Shown: piece by piece, positions 35,682-47,326 of the stretch
How positions within the stretch are numbered: position 1 is the first letter of the stretch
Layout of the letters: every line of letters begins with the position of its first letter
Source: Albugo candida
Taxonomy: Eukaryota > Oomycota > Peronosporomycetes > Albuginales > Albuginaceae
Reading direction: 5' to 3'
Assembly: GCA_905220665.1 (NCBI GenBank)
Contig: CAJNAR010000155.1
Coordinates: 675,838 to 739,837, forward strand
Length of the DNA: 64,000 bases
Made by a program: the position numbers and the translations under genes
Notes under the pieces: generated by a model
What the model saw: only the letters and a program-made list of their open reading frames with translations
Databases searched by the model: none
What the model was told of the DNA's origin: nothing

Positions 35682-37079
35682 TGTATCTGTCTTTTTTTTA
35701 ATTTGTAGTAGCAGACAGGCCGAGTCAAGTCACATACTTCGGGTCAATTTTCAATCATGGAAGAATCTGTAAATCAATGGACGTTTCATTTTGAGATGTA
35801 AACATCCAAGTAATTACTTGTCCGAAGCGTGCGGAGCAGTTTTTCCGATTTTGTATCTGCTGAAAACACATAAATACTTTATCTTTGCGACTAACAGTCA
35901 GCGACTATGCTTTTGAATTGTCTACCTCCTTGTTCTTCAGTTTAAACAGTTTACACCATACACATCTGCAGCTCGATGCAATGGGCGACCTCGCAATGCA
36001 TTGAAGACCTACATAAATTGAAAGATACAAAGCACACCAAGCAATTAACGTTACATTGAAAAAATATCTCACTGAACTATCTTGAGGAGCTACTTCTCTG
36101 CAAGTTTTCTTGCATTCGACTCAAAATCGCAGTGGCGATGTGATGGAAAATTCTTCTGTCGGACTCACTGCTTATACTATAGAATTAACCCGCCCGAATG
36201 AAATCTTCGAGATAACTATTTGGTTTTGCAATTCCTCATTCACGCTGCGACAGTGAATGTTCAAATGTATTTTGCTTCGGTGAAGGCCAAGCAATCGATG
36301 TTATTTAATACAACATAATGAAGAATTATTCAAGTTCTCTACTTCTCCTAGCAAAATGGATCCTCTTCTACGTGCGCATGAGATCATCTCCTAAAGGTTT
36401 GGTGAATTTGCACCGGCAAAACACCTGTAATAAGCACATTAAGTTGGCCAAATAAAATCGGTGATCAACTTGTGTGTGATCTAATCATAAGGAGCTTGTA
36501 AAATTAAAAGACTTTTGGAACAGCTACACCTACTCTGTCCCGTCACTTTGCGAGCTATGTAATTCCGCAATAAAGAATCAAATGTTTGCATACAGCCTCG
36601 TAGGAAATTATCGCACTGTGATAATCCGATATTCACTGACTGGGTGTCAAGAGTCCACGTAATTGTACAAGCATCGTGTTTAGTGTGCGGATGGAGTTCA
36701 AGCAATTAGAACTTCAGCAGGGTCTCGAAATGTGAGCAGATTGTTCTCGAGCCACAAGGAATGTTATATGGAAGATGATGATACAATTGGAAACCAGATT
36801 CATAATTCCATTGTGTTCGGAAACTAGAGTATCACGCTTGAAAGAGCAAGCCAAATCTACCAAACAAGGGAGTCTTTGTGTGTTCCAAATTCTCTTGAGA
36901 TAACGATGTGATCGTAGCGTGACTATGTCATCACTGTTTCTTTGATATTTTGATTCAGTAATGGTAATCCAATGGTGTGGCGTCATACGTATTCCACAAA
37001 TTTGTTTGATGATTGCCGAGGGCACCGCTTCAGCGCTAAGCACAACACACTCAGATTTGATCGTAAATGCATAAAGTTC
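35682..37079. other. Interval without a recognisable gene
   Basis: A minus-strand frame at 37184-36714 (156 residues) is the longest here, but it overlaps the plus-strand landmarks of block C and has no recognisable motif, so I do not call it. The rest holds only short frames. Confidence 0.4.
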
Positions 37080-38255
37080 CGAATCCTTTGCCGCCTCTGC
37101 TGGGTGTTGATGAGGTAGTTTTCCCTTGTACTCTTCGCTTGTGGGGGGGTACACATGATGGCGATTGTTCCAACGCGACGGCAAAAATAAGTTTTGTGTC
37201 CATTGGGATTGACGGTAGTGAGCTAGGGATTGCTTGATGACGCTTTATCTGAAGTGAGTCGGACATTGTAGAACGCAATGAGACCAGTAACGCGCTGAAC
37301 GTTACCAATACTCATATAATAGGTGCGAGCGAACAGTTGTAGGATCATTAAGAGCACTTTCTTGCATTCCGCATATAATCAAACCGTGTAAAACATCGAC
37401 ATTATTTTCCGTTTGGCATCAGCCTTGCCCGTAATAAGCCTTTCTGATGCGAAAAGTTGATCCAGGAAACAAAGCTACAGACATGACCGCATGTACGAAC
37501 TGAACGCATGCATCGTAATATTTTATTTTATGTGGAGCAACAGTATACTAGGAGCTACCGTACAAACGGATTCTACACACCATTAAATGAAGCAGCAGTT
37601 TGCATGACTGATACAAAAAACAGCGGCTCATCATCAGTCTTCTATGCGTGGCGAAGCCTGCATCTATTCTATGATATAAAGCTTCATGAGAAATGATAAT
37701 TACAACTATCATTTAAGGACTGAATATAGTCGAGCATTTCTAGCGGTATGACTGCTAATACTATGTACAGAATAAAAATAGTGTGTACCTTTCGTGTGAT
37801 GTTCGTCTAATCATTGCGAGAGAGAAAAGACACATCGGCTACATAAGAGCCGGGAATACGGTCAATACGAACGAGCCAATAGGCTTCTACAGTCATCACC
37901 ACATGAAGTGTCATTCTTCCCACAAGCGTAGGTTGTAAACTATATTGGTTACGACATACTCAACGTGCGAAACCACCAGAAATGCATTGTTCATCCGCCT
38001 CATTTTCCCATCCGTATGGATCTTATCCTTCCAATCGCTATGTAACAACCGTCAATACGCGCCGTTGCGCCCTGTATATATTAACAACTTGACGCTTCGG
38101 TCGAAGGAATGCGATCGTGAGAGATCAAATAGCATCAAGATGACACCTACCAAACTCATCGCCAGCGTAGCGAGCCAACATTTGCCATCGCACAAGGATC
38201 AAGATACTGCCGGCCTTTACTATACGAAAAATTCTTACGCCAACATGCTTTAAAG
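37080..38255 (+). repeat. Subtelomeric block, copy C of three
   Basis: Landmarks in order: a degenerate match to the A/B coding segment (a ggggtacacatgatggcgat stretch at about 37146 and FVSIGIDGS at about 37195-37220), agcctttctgatgcg near 37436, agccaataggcttctac near 37870, then a long near-parallel with copy A at 37900-38130. A frame at 37945-38253 ends ...ECDRERS..., matching ECDRERL at the end of the copy-B frame. It is the copy closest to A over its right half. Confidence 0.58.
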
Positions 38256-40550
38256 GTATTTTCACATCAGGTTTTTGACATATACATGCACTATAATAGA
38301 ATCTGTAAAAATAAAATATCAGCGATGACGCCAATTTCTACTTTATCAAATACAGTCCAGCCTAAGCAAGCAAAATGATCGACATCAAAGGCAACTCACG
38401 CAAGGAACATGATAGCGCCACATGCAGTCATCGCCGTTCATGTTAGTAGTAGTGACCGTCGGCCTGTCGCCTTTTGTATGTTTTTATTTTGATGAGACAT
38501 AAAGCAAGCGCCAGCTCAACAGAGAACTGGAAGTTGAGGCTGTCATGATTAGTATCAGGCGTGTTTGCCATTCAATCTGGTCTTAAAAAAGACGTATGTC
38601 AGTCTACTCGCCCGGGGTGAGCATATAGTACTACTTGATGGAACTTGTTTACGATCTGCGAGAGAAGCAGGACTTGAGGAAACTTGGTTTTCGGACTCTT
38701 TGGTCTTGACGAAGACATCGCACAATCAGAATTTTCTCGCTGTTTGTGAGAATTGGATCTGGGATGCAGTCTGGGAGGTCGTCGAAGTTGCGGAAAATAC
38801 AACCAAGGTCAAAGGGCTCTCGCGTCGATTGGCGTCATCCAGCATTTTCACTAGCAAAGGAGACTGTGTCGTGAGGTGAATAGGATATCTTTCGACTCGA
38901 ACAGTACCAGAATGTTACTTCTTAAACTACTTTTGCGTATGATTATAGAAGTCGTAGCGTGGTAAAGAAAAATGAAGAAAAGCCTTGTCGTTAATACATG
39001 AAGACACGTACATGTTGACGATGACCATATAGCATCTATTGATATTGAAGTGTGCGTTGTTCTTGTCACTATTGGATTCGCTTTGATACGTTCTTGCTCC
39101 ATTCGTGAGACTTCCTCATCTGCTGTCATCCTCGCTATTTCGAGGCTGTTAAACCGGCCTGTTCAAGATAAAATCCTAAAGCTTGGCCTGTGATATAGGC
39201 GCAAATCTCTGAACGGAAGCAAAGTCTACTTCAAGCTTGCATCGCTGCAGGCTTTCGTCACAATCACTCCTAATAGACATCGTTTGAGCGATCAAGGTAT
39301 GATAAAACTTATGATGTTGGATAACAATATTTGAAATAAACAGGGATGCGTTTCGGAGGAGATGTGATTTTTTGACTGTCAGTTGAAAAATAGTTATGTG
39401 CCAACGATAGATAAAGCTGTTGGCACGCAAAAACTGGGCGACACGGTCTTACCATACGTTTAACGAGGTGTCGTGTAATCTGTAAGGATGTGGTATCATT
39501 TCAGTGTACCAAGATGCTCCGTGTTGCAGAAGCAATTTGCAAAAGGCAATCAAACCTCTTCCATCTATTGCCAGCATCGAATCCTCTGGCCGGCTGCATG
39601 TAGTACGTTAAGACTTTGACAAAATTCCTTTTTTTGACTCTAAGGACCTTACGCACCCGAACAAGATACTGTGATGTTTTTAGAGATCAATCTTGATATT
39701 TTGGTTGCCCTTTCTCAAGTTATCTCACTATATCTTCCAGCTTGTACCCAATTTCGATATACTTTCATGCCTTGCTTTTATCGTGTTGTTTATTCCAATA
39801 GTCTAATTTATTAAGCAAATATCCGCGCAGTATTCTTGCCTCATTATAAAGTCTTGAACGAAAGGATTGCAGCACATTCGGTACAAGTAATCATAGCATA
39901 ATTTGGCACGAATGGGGTCGGACTGCAATTCGTAGCATCTTGAGTGTGTCCTCAAGTGCTTCACTTTTGTTCTGACCTGGCTGTCGTAATTGCAAAGAGC
40001 TCCTTTAGCTTACAACACTACACGTATTCTGATCAAATTACAGCGCTAAGAAACAACACCACAGTCGCTATTGCTCACTACTGCGTTGATCTTCTTGCTT
40101 CCATCTATCCGAAGTCTTGATCGATTAATTGAATTTATTCACTTGATATTCATCTACTTCAACTAGATCTTCAATTTACCGAGATCGAATTGCTTTAACT
40201 TGGCCAACATTCGATCCGTATGCAAGCTCTTTCACGTACTTTGTTGCCAGAAATAGTTCGAAGATGTCATATAGAGATCAGATTGCTCCTAATGTTTTGA
40301 GAAAAGCCGCCTCCAGTGCAAGTTTGGTGCAAGTGTACAATTGGACACTGTGCAGAAATGATTAATGGTCGGCAGGCCATACGCAGGAAATACATTTTAG
40401 GAGAATATTATCGTGAGATGATAAGCAGTCTGCGGCATTGTGAAGTAGCTTTTCGCGTTAGTTATTGTCCCCATTGGTGGACTGTATAGCGGCTGTTTAC
40501 GAGATGTTATCTCAGACTATGAGTTCCAAGGTGGAATTTTTGTAAAATCA
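38256..40550. other. Mostly decayed interval with one 104-codon frame and possible block D3
   Basis: The plus-strand frame 38565-38879 (GEHIVLLDGTCLRSAREAGL, LSRRLASSSIFTSKGDCVVR) has fair composition but no recognised domain; it may be a gene fragment. Near 39509-39520 accaagatgctcc matches block D2, a weak hint of a third D copy. Otherwise I see no gene. Confidence 0.35.
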
Positions 40551-40561
40551 ATTTTCATTTA

Positions 40562-41422
40562 TTATGATGATTGAACAAATCTAAAGATCTTATACTCATA
40601 AGTTGGGGCGCCTGATGAGTATCGGATTCTGAACACGGTTTCGTGAGTCTTGGCGAGTGCAGCGCCAATGACCCATTTATTCTTCTCTGTATTAACACGA
40701 ACTGCCATATAGCACTTTCCATCGTGGTTGCTCCGCACAAAATAATTGGGTTTTGTAAGTGTGAACAGCGTCTTACCTGCACTTTGAAATTCAAATTTCG
40801 GAAGCGCTAAATCTCTCAGCCGACGACACTCAAATCCATTAGTTAATGGCTTCATTTCTGCAGGTAAGGCATCCTCAAGAAGTTCTAATGCCTCTTCCGG
40901 AAAAAGACTATGGGCATATGCGTAGTCAAGAGATACCTCTCCATAGAACCATTTATCCGTGCCACCTTTGACTTCGAGCCGCATCGAACCGAAGGATGTG
41001 CCTTTCACGGCAGGCACAACATGATGGAATATCATTCCACGCAGGTGCGGCAAATTCCTTTCTGAGAGGACGCGCATGATAGGCGGTTCAATTTGAGACT
41101 CCCATCTGAAAATGACAATTCGACCCTTAATGAGAGCTATGCCATCCTTGATCACATTAGAATTGAGCAATGTGTGGGTGACCTTATGTTTAATTTCTGG
41201 ATGCATACGCAGGTATTTGGCAATTTTAGGGTCATCAGAGTACCATTTACAAAATGGATCTTGTAATTTTATTCCAGGCACGTCTCTGTGCGGTAATTCC
41301 ACCAAAAACGAAACGATTTTGGAACCGGGATCAACCACATGTTTCATTATCAAGAAGTAATCGTCCGCATTTGAATACGGGAATGCCCAATAAAGCCAAA
41401 CTTTTATTGCTCTAAGCAGCAT
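40562..41422 (-). CDS. Pepsin-like (peptidase A1 C-lobe-like) protein lacking the catalytic Asp-Thr/Ser-Gly
   Basis: An intact 286-residue frame, the longest between 10.3 kb and the LINE. The N terminus (LLRAIKVWLYWAFPYSNA) could be a short signal peptide or anchor. The C-terminal half follows the order seen at the end of pepsin-like proteases. A strand reading WFYGEVSLDYAYAHS is followed by a P..ALELLEDALPAE helix, a Cys-containing CRRLRDLALPKFEFQSAGK (family pattern C..l..LP.i.F.f.G), LFTLTKPNYFVRS, a second Cys in KCYMAVR, and KWVIGAALAKTHETVFRI (pattern W.IG..f...y..vfD). The active-site triplet expected before the helix is absent. An inactive, secreted pepsin-fold protein is therefore the best reading. 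The open frame extends upstream of the ATG to about 41465, so an additional 5' exon is possible. A decayed paralogue lies at 58.7-60.2 kb and a shorter relative at 13.0 kb. Confidence 0.5.
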   Translation of the reverse strand: MLLRAIKVWLYWAFPYSNADDYFLIMKHVVDPGSKIVSFLVELPHRDVPGIKLQDPFCKWYSDDPKIAKYLRMHPEIKHKVTHTLLNSNVIKDGIALIKGRIVIFRWESQIEPPIMRVLSERNLPHLRGMIFHHVVPAVKGTSFGSMRLEVKGGTDKWFYGEVSLDYAYAHSLFPEEALELLEDALPAEMKPLTNGFECRRLRDLALPKFEFQSAGKTLFTLTKPNYFVRSNHDGKCYMAVRVNTEKNKWVIGAALAKTHETVFRIRYSSGAPTYEYKIFRFVQSS

Positions 41423-41429
41423 TGTCTTG

Positions 41430-42480
41430 GCTGGTAGCTCTGGAAATGAATTAGATTTACATACGCTCCGCTACACCATACAATGCAAGAGTGGCACAGA
41501 ATCCTTTTGGCAGCTGCGTATTATGCAAAGATTATAGTGCACATACTAACTGTATTACAATTACGTTGGAAGTAGTTGAGGACTAGGTACAAGTGATAAT
41601 AGAACAATGCCTCCGTTGCAAAATTGTGGGATTGTCATGCTGACGCACTCGATGTTTTGGGTAGCGTTCGCAATCGAATAAAGCGCAGGTACACCTCTAA
41701 AATCTGATAATTTAGCTGATTTTGCCAAGGTTTGCAAATTGAAATGTTGCGGGAGTAAAACAGCTTTAAAGAATTAATAGATTATTTAAATTTCTGCTAA
41801 TTTTTAGAGGCGATTATAGACATTCGTTTCACGATCGACCACCAGATAAACGCGATGTCAAGTTAAACGCACACCAGTATATTGATTACATTCACCTTCC
41901 TAAGATAGTATTCTTACAGCTTTTATAGAATCAATATTACGCATTTCCCTCGTTTTACTAGACTACAATACACTGCGGCTGGATGAAAGACGATCTGGCA
42001 GCTGCATACTATCAAGTTTAGAGACCGATTGTGTTTACATTACAGTGAAAGGGGTTAAGAACTAGCTATAGCCGATAATAAATTACTATGTGTGCCAAAC
42101 TCTGTGGGATGGTTAAAATTGCTGACGCACATGATGTTTAGGTAAGCGTTCCCAATCGAATAGACTACAAAATGCAGCACACCTTTAAACCTGATATTTT
42201 TTCTGATTTTTTTTGACTAGTTTTGCGAATGCATTGAGCGTCGGCGTTTGCGGGGAGGTAAAGGAATTACAACAGCTAATAGATTATGAGTTTCTACCGT
42301 CCGAATAAATAGGATATCGTTACACACACAGTAACTTGGAAAATTTGATTACCTTCCTAAACCAGTACTCCTTCAGATCTCATAGTATCAACATAACGTA
42401 TTTACCTCGATTTACTAGAGTAGTAGTGCGGCTGGCTTGCCATGGAAGCCAGGCAACTTGATGCAAGCACAGCCGCCAAA
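41430..42480 (-). repeat. Tandem duplicate of the 5' region of the pepsin-like gene
   Basis: Two diverged copies lie head to tail upstream of the 40.6-kb gene: about 41430-41900 and about 41940-42420. Shared landmarks on the plus strand include gctgacgcactcgatgtttt (41639) against gctgacgcacatgatgttta (42121), and gttcgcaatcgaataaagcg (41666) against gttcccaatcgaatagacta (42147). Read on the minus strand, the first copy encodes LYSIANATQNIECVSMTIPQ and the second VYSIGNAYLNIMCVSN. A third relative is found at 59.9-60.15 kb (IDCVNNTVAQLC), next to the decayed paralogue. This segment is therefore probably the ancestral N-terminal exon of the family, duplicated in tandem and broken. Confidence 0.5.
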
Positions 42481-43850
42481 TTATTGAGTCTTTACCTCAC
42501 GAAAGGGCTGTGTATCGTACGAATTTCAAAGCTCTCTCAGTTTATTAGCTTATTCGTTTTCCTTGGGTGTAAATGCAGCAAAAAGTAGATTTTGATCTAC
42601 GAGAGTGGTAGTTCATTGATTTCAAATATTTACAGATGGCGCTGCCAACCAAACCAGCCTAAATTTGCTATCTCAGTTAAAATCGAAGGCGACTGCCGTC
42701 TTTCTGGAAATAGAAGAGCAAAGATCACCCATCGGACCGGCATGTAACGAGATCTGTGTGCTTTTTGCTCATTTGCCTAGGTTTAAATCGAATGTGTTTC
42801 GCTATCCGGACAATCTCGTTCAAGCACCTGCCATTAGTGTATACCAATCTGTCCAAAGAAAAGCTTTTGGAGTCGACTATATAGAGTGAATTCAGTGCTT
42901 TGATAACTAGTCTTTCCAGTACATACTGCAAGTCATCGAGCCAGTCTTTGCTTGCATAGTATACTAATTATAAAAGGTGAGAATGTATACTAAATGATAC
43001 ATGATACGAGAGCGGCGATCACAGAATACCGATATTGTTCGCGTACGATAAGACTAGGGTACATTCTCTAACAGACGTGCGCATTTGCATCAATCTTCGA
43101 TCCGGATCCAAACGAGCCGTTCGCATCAACAAGGAAATGAGCCAATGAGATGCATTAGAATACACCAAAGATGGCGAAAATACTTGCAAAAGCAGACATT
43201 ATCCAATGTCCATGTGTTGCTCGAATCCAATGATCCTCACTCTCATCAACATTTTCAAGTTCATTTTCATCTCTGAGGTAGTTGGCTCTACCCGCCATTT
43301 TTTCTTTGCCGGCATCGAAGCGTCAATTTTGAGCTTCACACTTATAAAAGCTGCATTTATGCAGCTTCAATGCCTCTTTCCCGAAAATCCACTAACTATT
43401 GTTTATCACTCGAAACGTTCTCCGTGTATGATTTTTTGCAAGACTTCTACCAGTACTAGATACAACTCGTCGAGTTCCCTATCATCCCATCCAATGTTCC
43501 TCTGCCATTTCTGCTTGCCAGCTACCAGAGGTATTATCTTTGACGCGAACAATGTTATGGGATCGACTTTTTGTTTAGTGTCTATCGGTAGTGTATGAAA
43601 TGATGTCTATCTTCCATCAATTGCTTTCAGACCGAGCTTCCACCTCCGAGCAATAACGGAGAGTTGAACAAAAGTACTTGGCTTGTACTTGACGATTATT
43701 GACCACAACGACCAAGTATGTAAGAAATAGTATGAATGGATAATGTCTAATGAATTACAGCATTTCCTCAAAAGGGCATTTCTCCTTCGATTGTGAGACC
43801 AGTATTGCAGCGATGAGATGTAGCACCGATTATCTGACGATTTTCATGCG
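42481..43850. other. Interval with two unexplained plus-strand frames
   Basis: Frames 42665-42889 (KSKATAVFLEIEEQRSPIGP, then SVYQSVQRKAFGVDYIE) and 43206-43598 (130 residues, with hydrophobic INIFKFIFISEVVGS) are open but lack recognisable domains and clean starts. They may be gene fragments. No RNA gene or transposon end is seen. Confidence 0.35.
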
Positions 43851-43851
43851 A

Positions 43852-45930
43852 CTATGACACATTATTGATGAGGTCTACGACAAATCTACAAGGAAGGTCG
43901 ATTCGAATTACATATCGCAGATACATGCGTAAAAGTTCCGTGGCACTTTGCAAGCGTTTTGGATGAGACAATGTACGTGTCAAGTTCTGACTCAACGACA
44001 CCAACTGTTTTAAAATGGCATTCTCCGCGATAAAACTGATCAGCAACAGTTCAAAGATTCCTTATTAGAAACGTGCGACTGTGTTGCATCGTCAGTTCAT
44101 CGATAGGTATCGCTTGCACTTAGATCTGCTCCTGTAATATTCCCAATTGCACGTGAGAATCAGAAAGCTGTTCTTCCATTCGGCCTACATGTATCTGTTT
44201 GCTCTCCGAGTTGCAATAAATATAATCATCAGACCATGAGAGAACCCGATTCCGCTGATCGTATGATAAGCTTGTTAAGGGAGTAATGTTGCTTCGTAAG
44301 CATTCTTCTCCAATACGATTTGATCGTTTTTGCATGTCAACAACTCCGATTGATTGCTTCGGAATTCCATCACTTCTTGGCGCGATCTTTCTATTTGTTT
44401 TCTGACGTCTGCAAATGCTGCTATCAAAGCGTTCATTTTCGACTTTGCAAAGCATTGACCTGAGGCCTCAAAGATGATGCTGTATCGGCCCGAGTATCCT
44501 GCTTCTGTCGCAAATCCTCCAGCGCTTGTTGTAGCTGTGTGATGATCGCTTTCTTCTCAGCAGCGGCCACAAAGCTGATATTGTTTGCCCTCCTCCATCT
44601 CGCCACTTGCTTCAACCAAAGCATCTTTCTCCCTTTCAACAGCTACTAATTGGGACTGTAACTTCTTCCATTCATTGCTCCGTAAATGCAGTTCACGTCT
44701 TGCCGACACGATCCTTATTGCGTTGTGATATTGTTAATTTGAGAGGCGGATGATACGCCATGAGCATTTAATTGGCGCTCCAACGAGATGATTTGTGCCT
44801 CTTTATCCTCGAGAGTTGCCTGTAAACGCCCCATACATGTGGCCCCCCTGATCTTCCTCCAAAATCGCTTGATTTGGAGCCGCCGATTCGGAAGCTGAGA
44901 AACTCATTCCATTCCGTGGATGCACGTTCTTCTCTTCATAGTCGATCGTTAGAGCGTGACAAGGCTCAAGCTCAAGCCTACGCGTGCGTAATTGCTCACA
45001 TGCAAGCTCCAATAGCGTCGATTGATGCTTTTCTTGCTTCAATTCAGCTTTAAACACCACTTTTTTCCTTTCCAATATATTCATATTTTGTCAGAAAAAA
45101 AGGCGCTTGAAGGAGCTGGAGCAACGTTCTGGCTTCATTGTGGCGATACAAACGATCAGAGAGGCTGTCCAATCCTTCCATACACGCTTGTTTCTCAGCT
45201 CGGAGCTTTTCAAAATCAGCTTTTAACGCGCTGATACAAGTCGATTCCTCACAGTCTCGATATCCCTTCGTTTTCTCTTGTTCTCTTGATTCTTGATGAT
45301 CGTTCACTTTTGCGCTTGATCGCATATCTTCCTTCACGAACGCATGCATCTTCTGTGTTAGACGTCATCTTACTGCACACAACGTCGCCTTTGTCTGCTG
45401 TAACGATAACAATTCTACTTGCTCCATAACATGCGCACATGACCATGTAATTCCTTCGATTGAACATCGGCAATCACACTCTCCTCCATTTCATCCGAAG
45501 TTTTGATTTCTGGAAAGTGCTTGTGCTGGATACGCTGTTTCAAGGCCCGGTGAGACGAAGTTGAGATTTAGAATAGCAGGCATCTAATTTCACAGCAAGG
45601 AATGTATGTGTGCTGTTCCATAGCTTGACATTGAGACAAAAAAGGCACTGATCTAGCCGGAGGATGTGTCCGGAAACGCGGCGAGGAAGTACTTAGTGGC
45701 TGTGGTACGGTCGGCTGCTTGGTGGGGTTCCTGGGTCTTCTATTCTTCGGTAGTTCAGTCTCAGAGACAGCTTGTGAGGAGGACACGTCAACTGTTTCAC
45801 TCCCAGTAAAGTGTCGTGATCTCTCTGCAACATTGAATTTCAGATCGAATGGCAACTCGTGCAATATTTTCGAGTTTGATGAAGATACAAATGCTATCTT
45901 GATTCCTGAACGATTCGTCTTCGCATCATT
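43852..45930 (-). pseudogene. Decayed coiled-coil protein gene
   Basis: On the minus strand a chain of frames in changing phase runs from about 45930 to 43852. It begins with a Ser/Thr/Pro-rich N-terminal part (LPFDLKFNVAERSRHFTGSE, then KQPTVPQPLSTSSPRF). It continues with heptad-rich, Glu/Lys/Gln/Leu-rich segments (ISALKADFEKLRAEKQACM, EKKAIITQLQQALEDLRQKQ), typical of a long coiled coil. At least five frame changes or stops interrupt it, too many to be only introns of the size used by the core genes. The original protein was probably a structural or cytoskeletal coiled coil; the family is not identifiable from these fragments. Confidence 0.5.
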
Positions 45931-45939
45931 TCAGCGAAA

Positions 45940-46437
45940 TCGAATTAAAAAACAGCAACGGCCGAATGAGTTGGAAGAACTTGAGAGCAATGTCGAAATC
46001 TTTGGGATGTAATGCCACTGCATTGGTTGCGTTTATATTCGTCGTGTGAATCGGGATGGTATCGTTATGAAGAGTAGTATGATTGTTCTTGGAATGTTCT
46101 GATTGCGATGTGATTTTTTTGCTATTTTAACGGAAAAAGACGGGTATATGGACTTATATCACGTTCCAAAGTCGCATGTTCAATGAGTGCGGCCCAGATC
46201 ACACCTATAATGCTCATGCTTGACAGCTGACTATAGCATATAAAAGCCTTCTGAGTAAAAAATGTGGAGAATCTGTGAGTAATGCTAGCGACAAAGCATG
46301 TGAAACATTCATTTTATAATATGACCAAAATGTCAATAAGAGGAGAGCAGGAGTCCTTTTGCATTTTCGGAATATCGTATGCAATCTCTTTGTAGCGGCA
46401 AATCTCGTCCATTGTGATTGAGACGCTTCATCACAAT
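45940..46437. other. Interval left of the LINE-containing insertion
   Basis: No gene seen. A short plus-strand frame ending at 46012 is the shadow of the coiled-coil relic's 5' part. Confidence 0.45.
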
Positions 46438-46444
46438 AATTATT

Positions 46445-47050
46445 AGGGAGCCGCTATGGCCACATACAATAATATACGGCCGCAGACAATTGATCTAACC
46501 AATCACAGCTCACAAAATTGAATTATTGCGGAGTACGCTAGCCAATCAGGTCACTTGTCTACATTTGTACACGAGCTCATTCTGTTTCTTACGCTCTTTT
46601 TGCTATATTTTTCTAGCGTAGGTGCGTTTTTTTTATATCTGTATATGGTAGGTTAATAGGAGACCTCTGAAGAGTAGGATGTTGAAAAGGTGGCTGTTGC
46701 TGTTGAAAAAATAAAAAATCGTTATTTTGAAAAATTATTTATTTTTTGTTGATATGAATTCTATTTTTAGAAGTATAAGTATTTAGTAATATAAATAAAA
46801 GAGCATGGCTTCGCGCCGGTTGCCATTAGACATCGAGCTTTTTCTAGCTGTCATTGCAAAACTTTAGTGTTGAAAAAACACTAACCTGTTCAAAAACTTT
46901 TCAAAGGGTGTAATATGAGATCTTCCGGTTGACATGTTGAAAAATGTTACCACGTGGGGTCGGCTGTGCGAAAGGTATAATTTTCCTAGCAACAATATAA
47001 TTTTGTGAGCTATGATTGGTTAGATCAGTTGAAGGTGTCTATATTACTAG
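46445..47050 (+). repeat. Left terminal inverted repeat region and inner inverted copy
   Basis: The left repeat (46445 to about 46530) is matched by the right end of the insertion. A second, degenerate inverted partner lies only 500 bp away at about 46995-47030 (attttgtgagctatgattgg, then ttagatcagttg). It mirrors gatctaaccaatcacagctc and acaaaatt at 46494-46527. The 600-bp segment between could be a small inverted-repeat element in its own right. A-rich and T-rich runs occur at 46622-46640 and 46705-46755. Confidence 0.5.
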
Positions 47051-47326
47051 AATTAGACTAACTGACTTCTCTAGTTGCCTAGGCTATCTTAAATAACATA
47101 TATACATATAAAAACGTTCGTGAAATACCTGTGAGAGATGATAAAATGTCGTCTCGTTGATAATCTCGTATCGTAGTAGCCTCAGCACCCTTAATACGAG
47201 ACTGTGTCCAGCTTGTAAAGGCTGTAAAGTTGAAAAAGTTGTTAAGCTGTAAAAATGGTCCAAAAGTACCGTGGTTTGCAAATTGGTGTGCGCCACACTA
47301 CGGTGAGCAGAACTAGCCAACTAGGA
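47051..47326. other. LINE 3' untranslated region (probable)
   Basis: Lies downstream (minus strand) of the ORF2 stop. No poly(A) tail with a clear boundary is visible, so the exact 3' end of the LINE is not resolved. A 78-codon minus frame here has no recognised content. Confidence 0.4.

Noticed and set aside
36714..37184. A 156-codon minus-strand frame
   Set aside because: No motif, no start context, and it overlaps the conserved plus-strand landmarks of block C.
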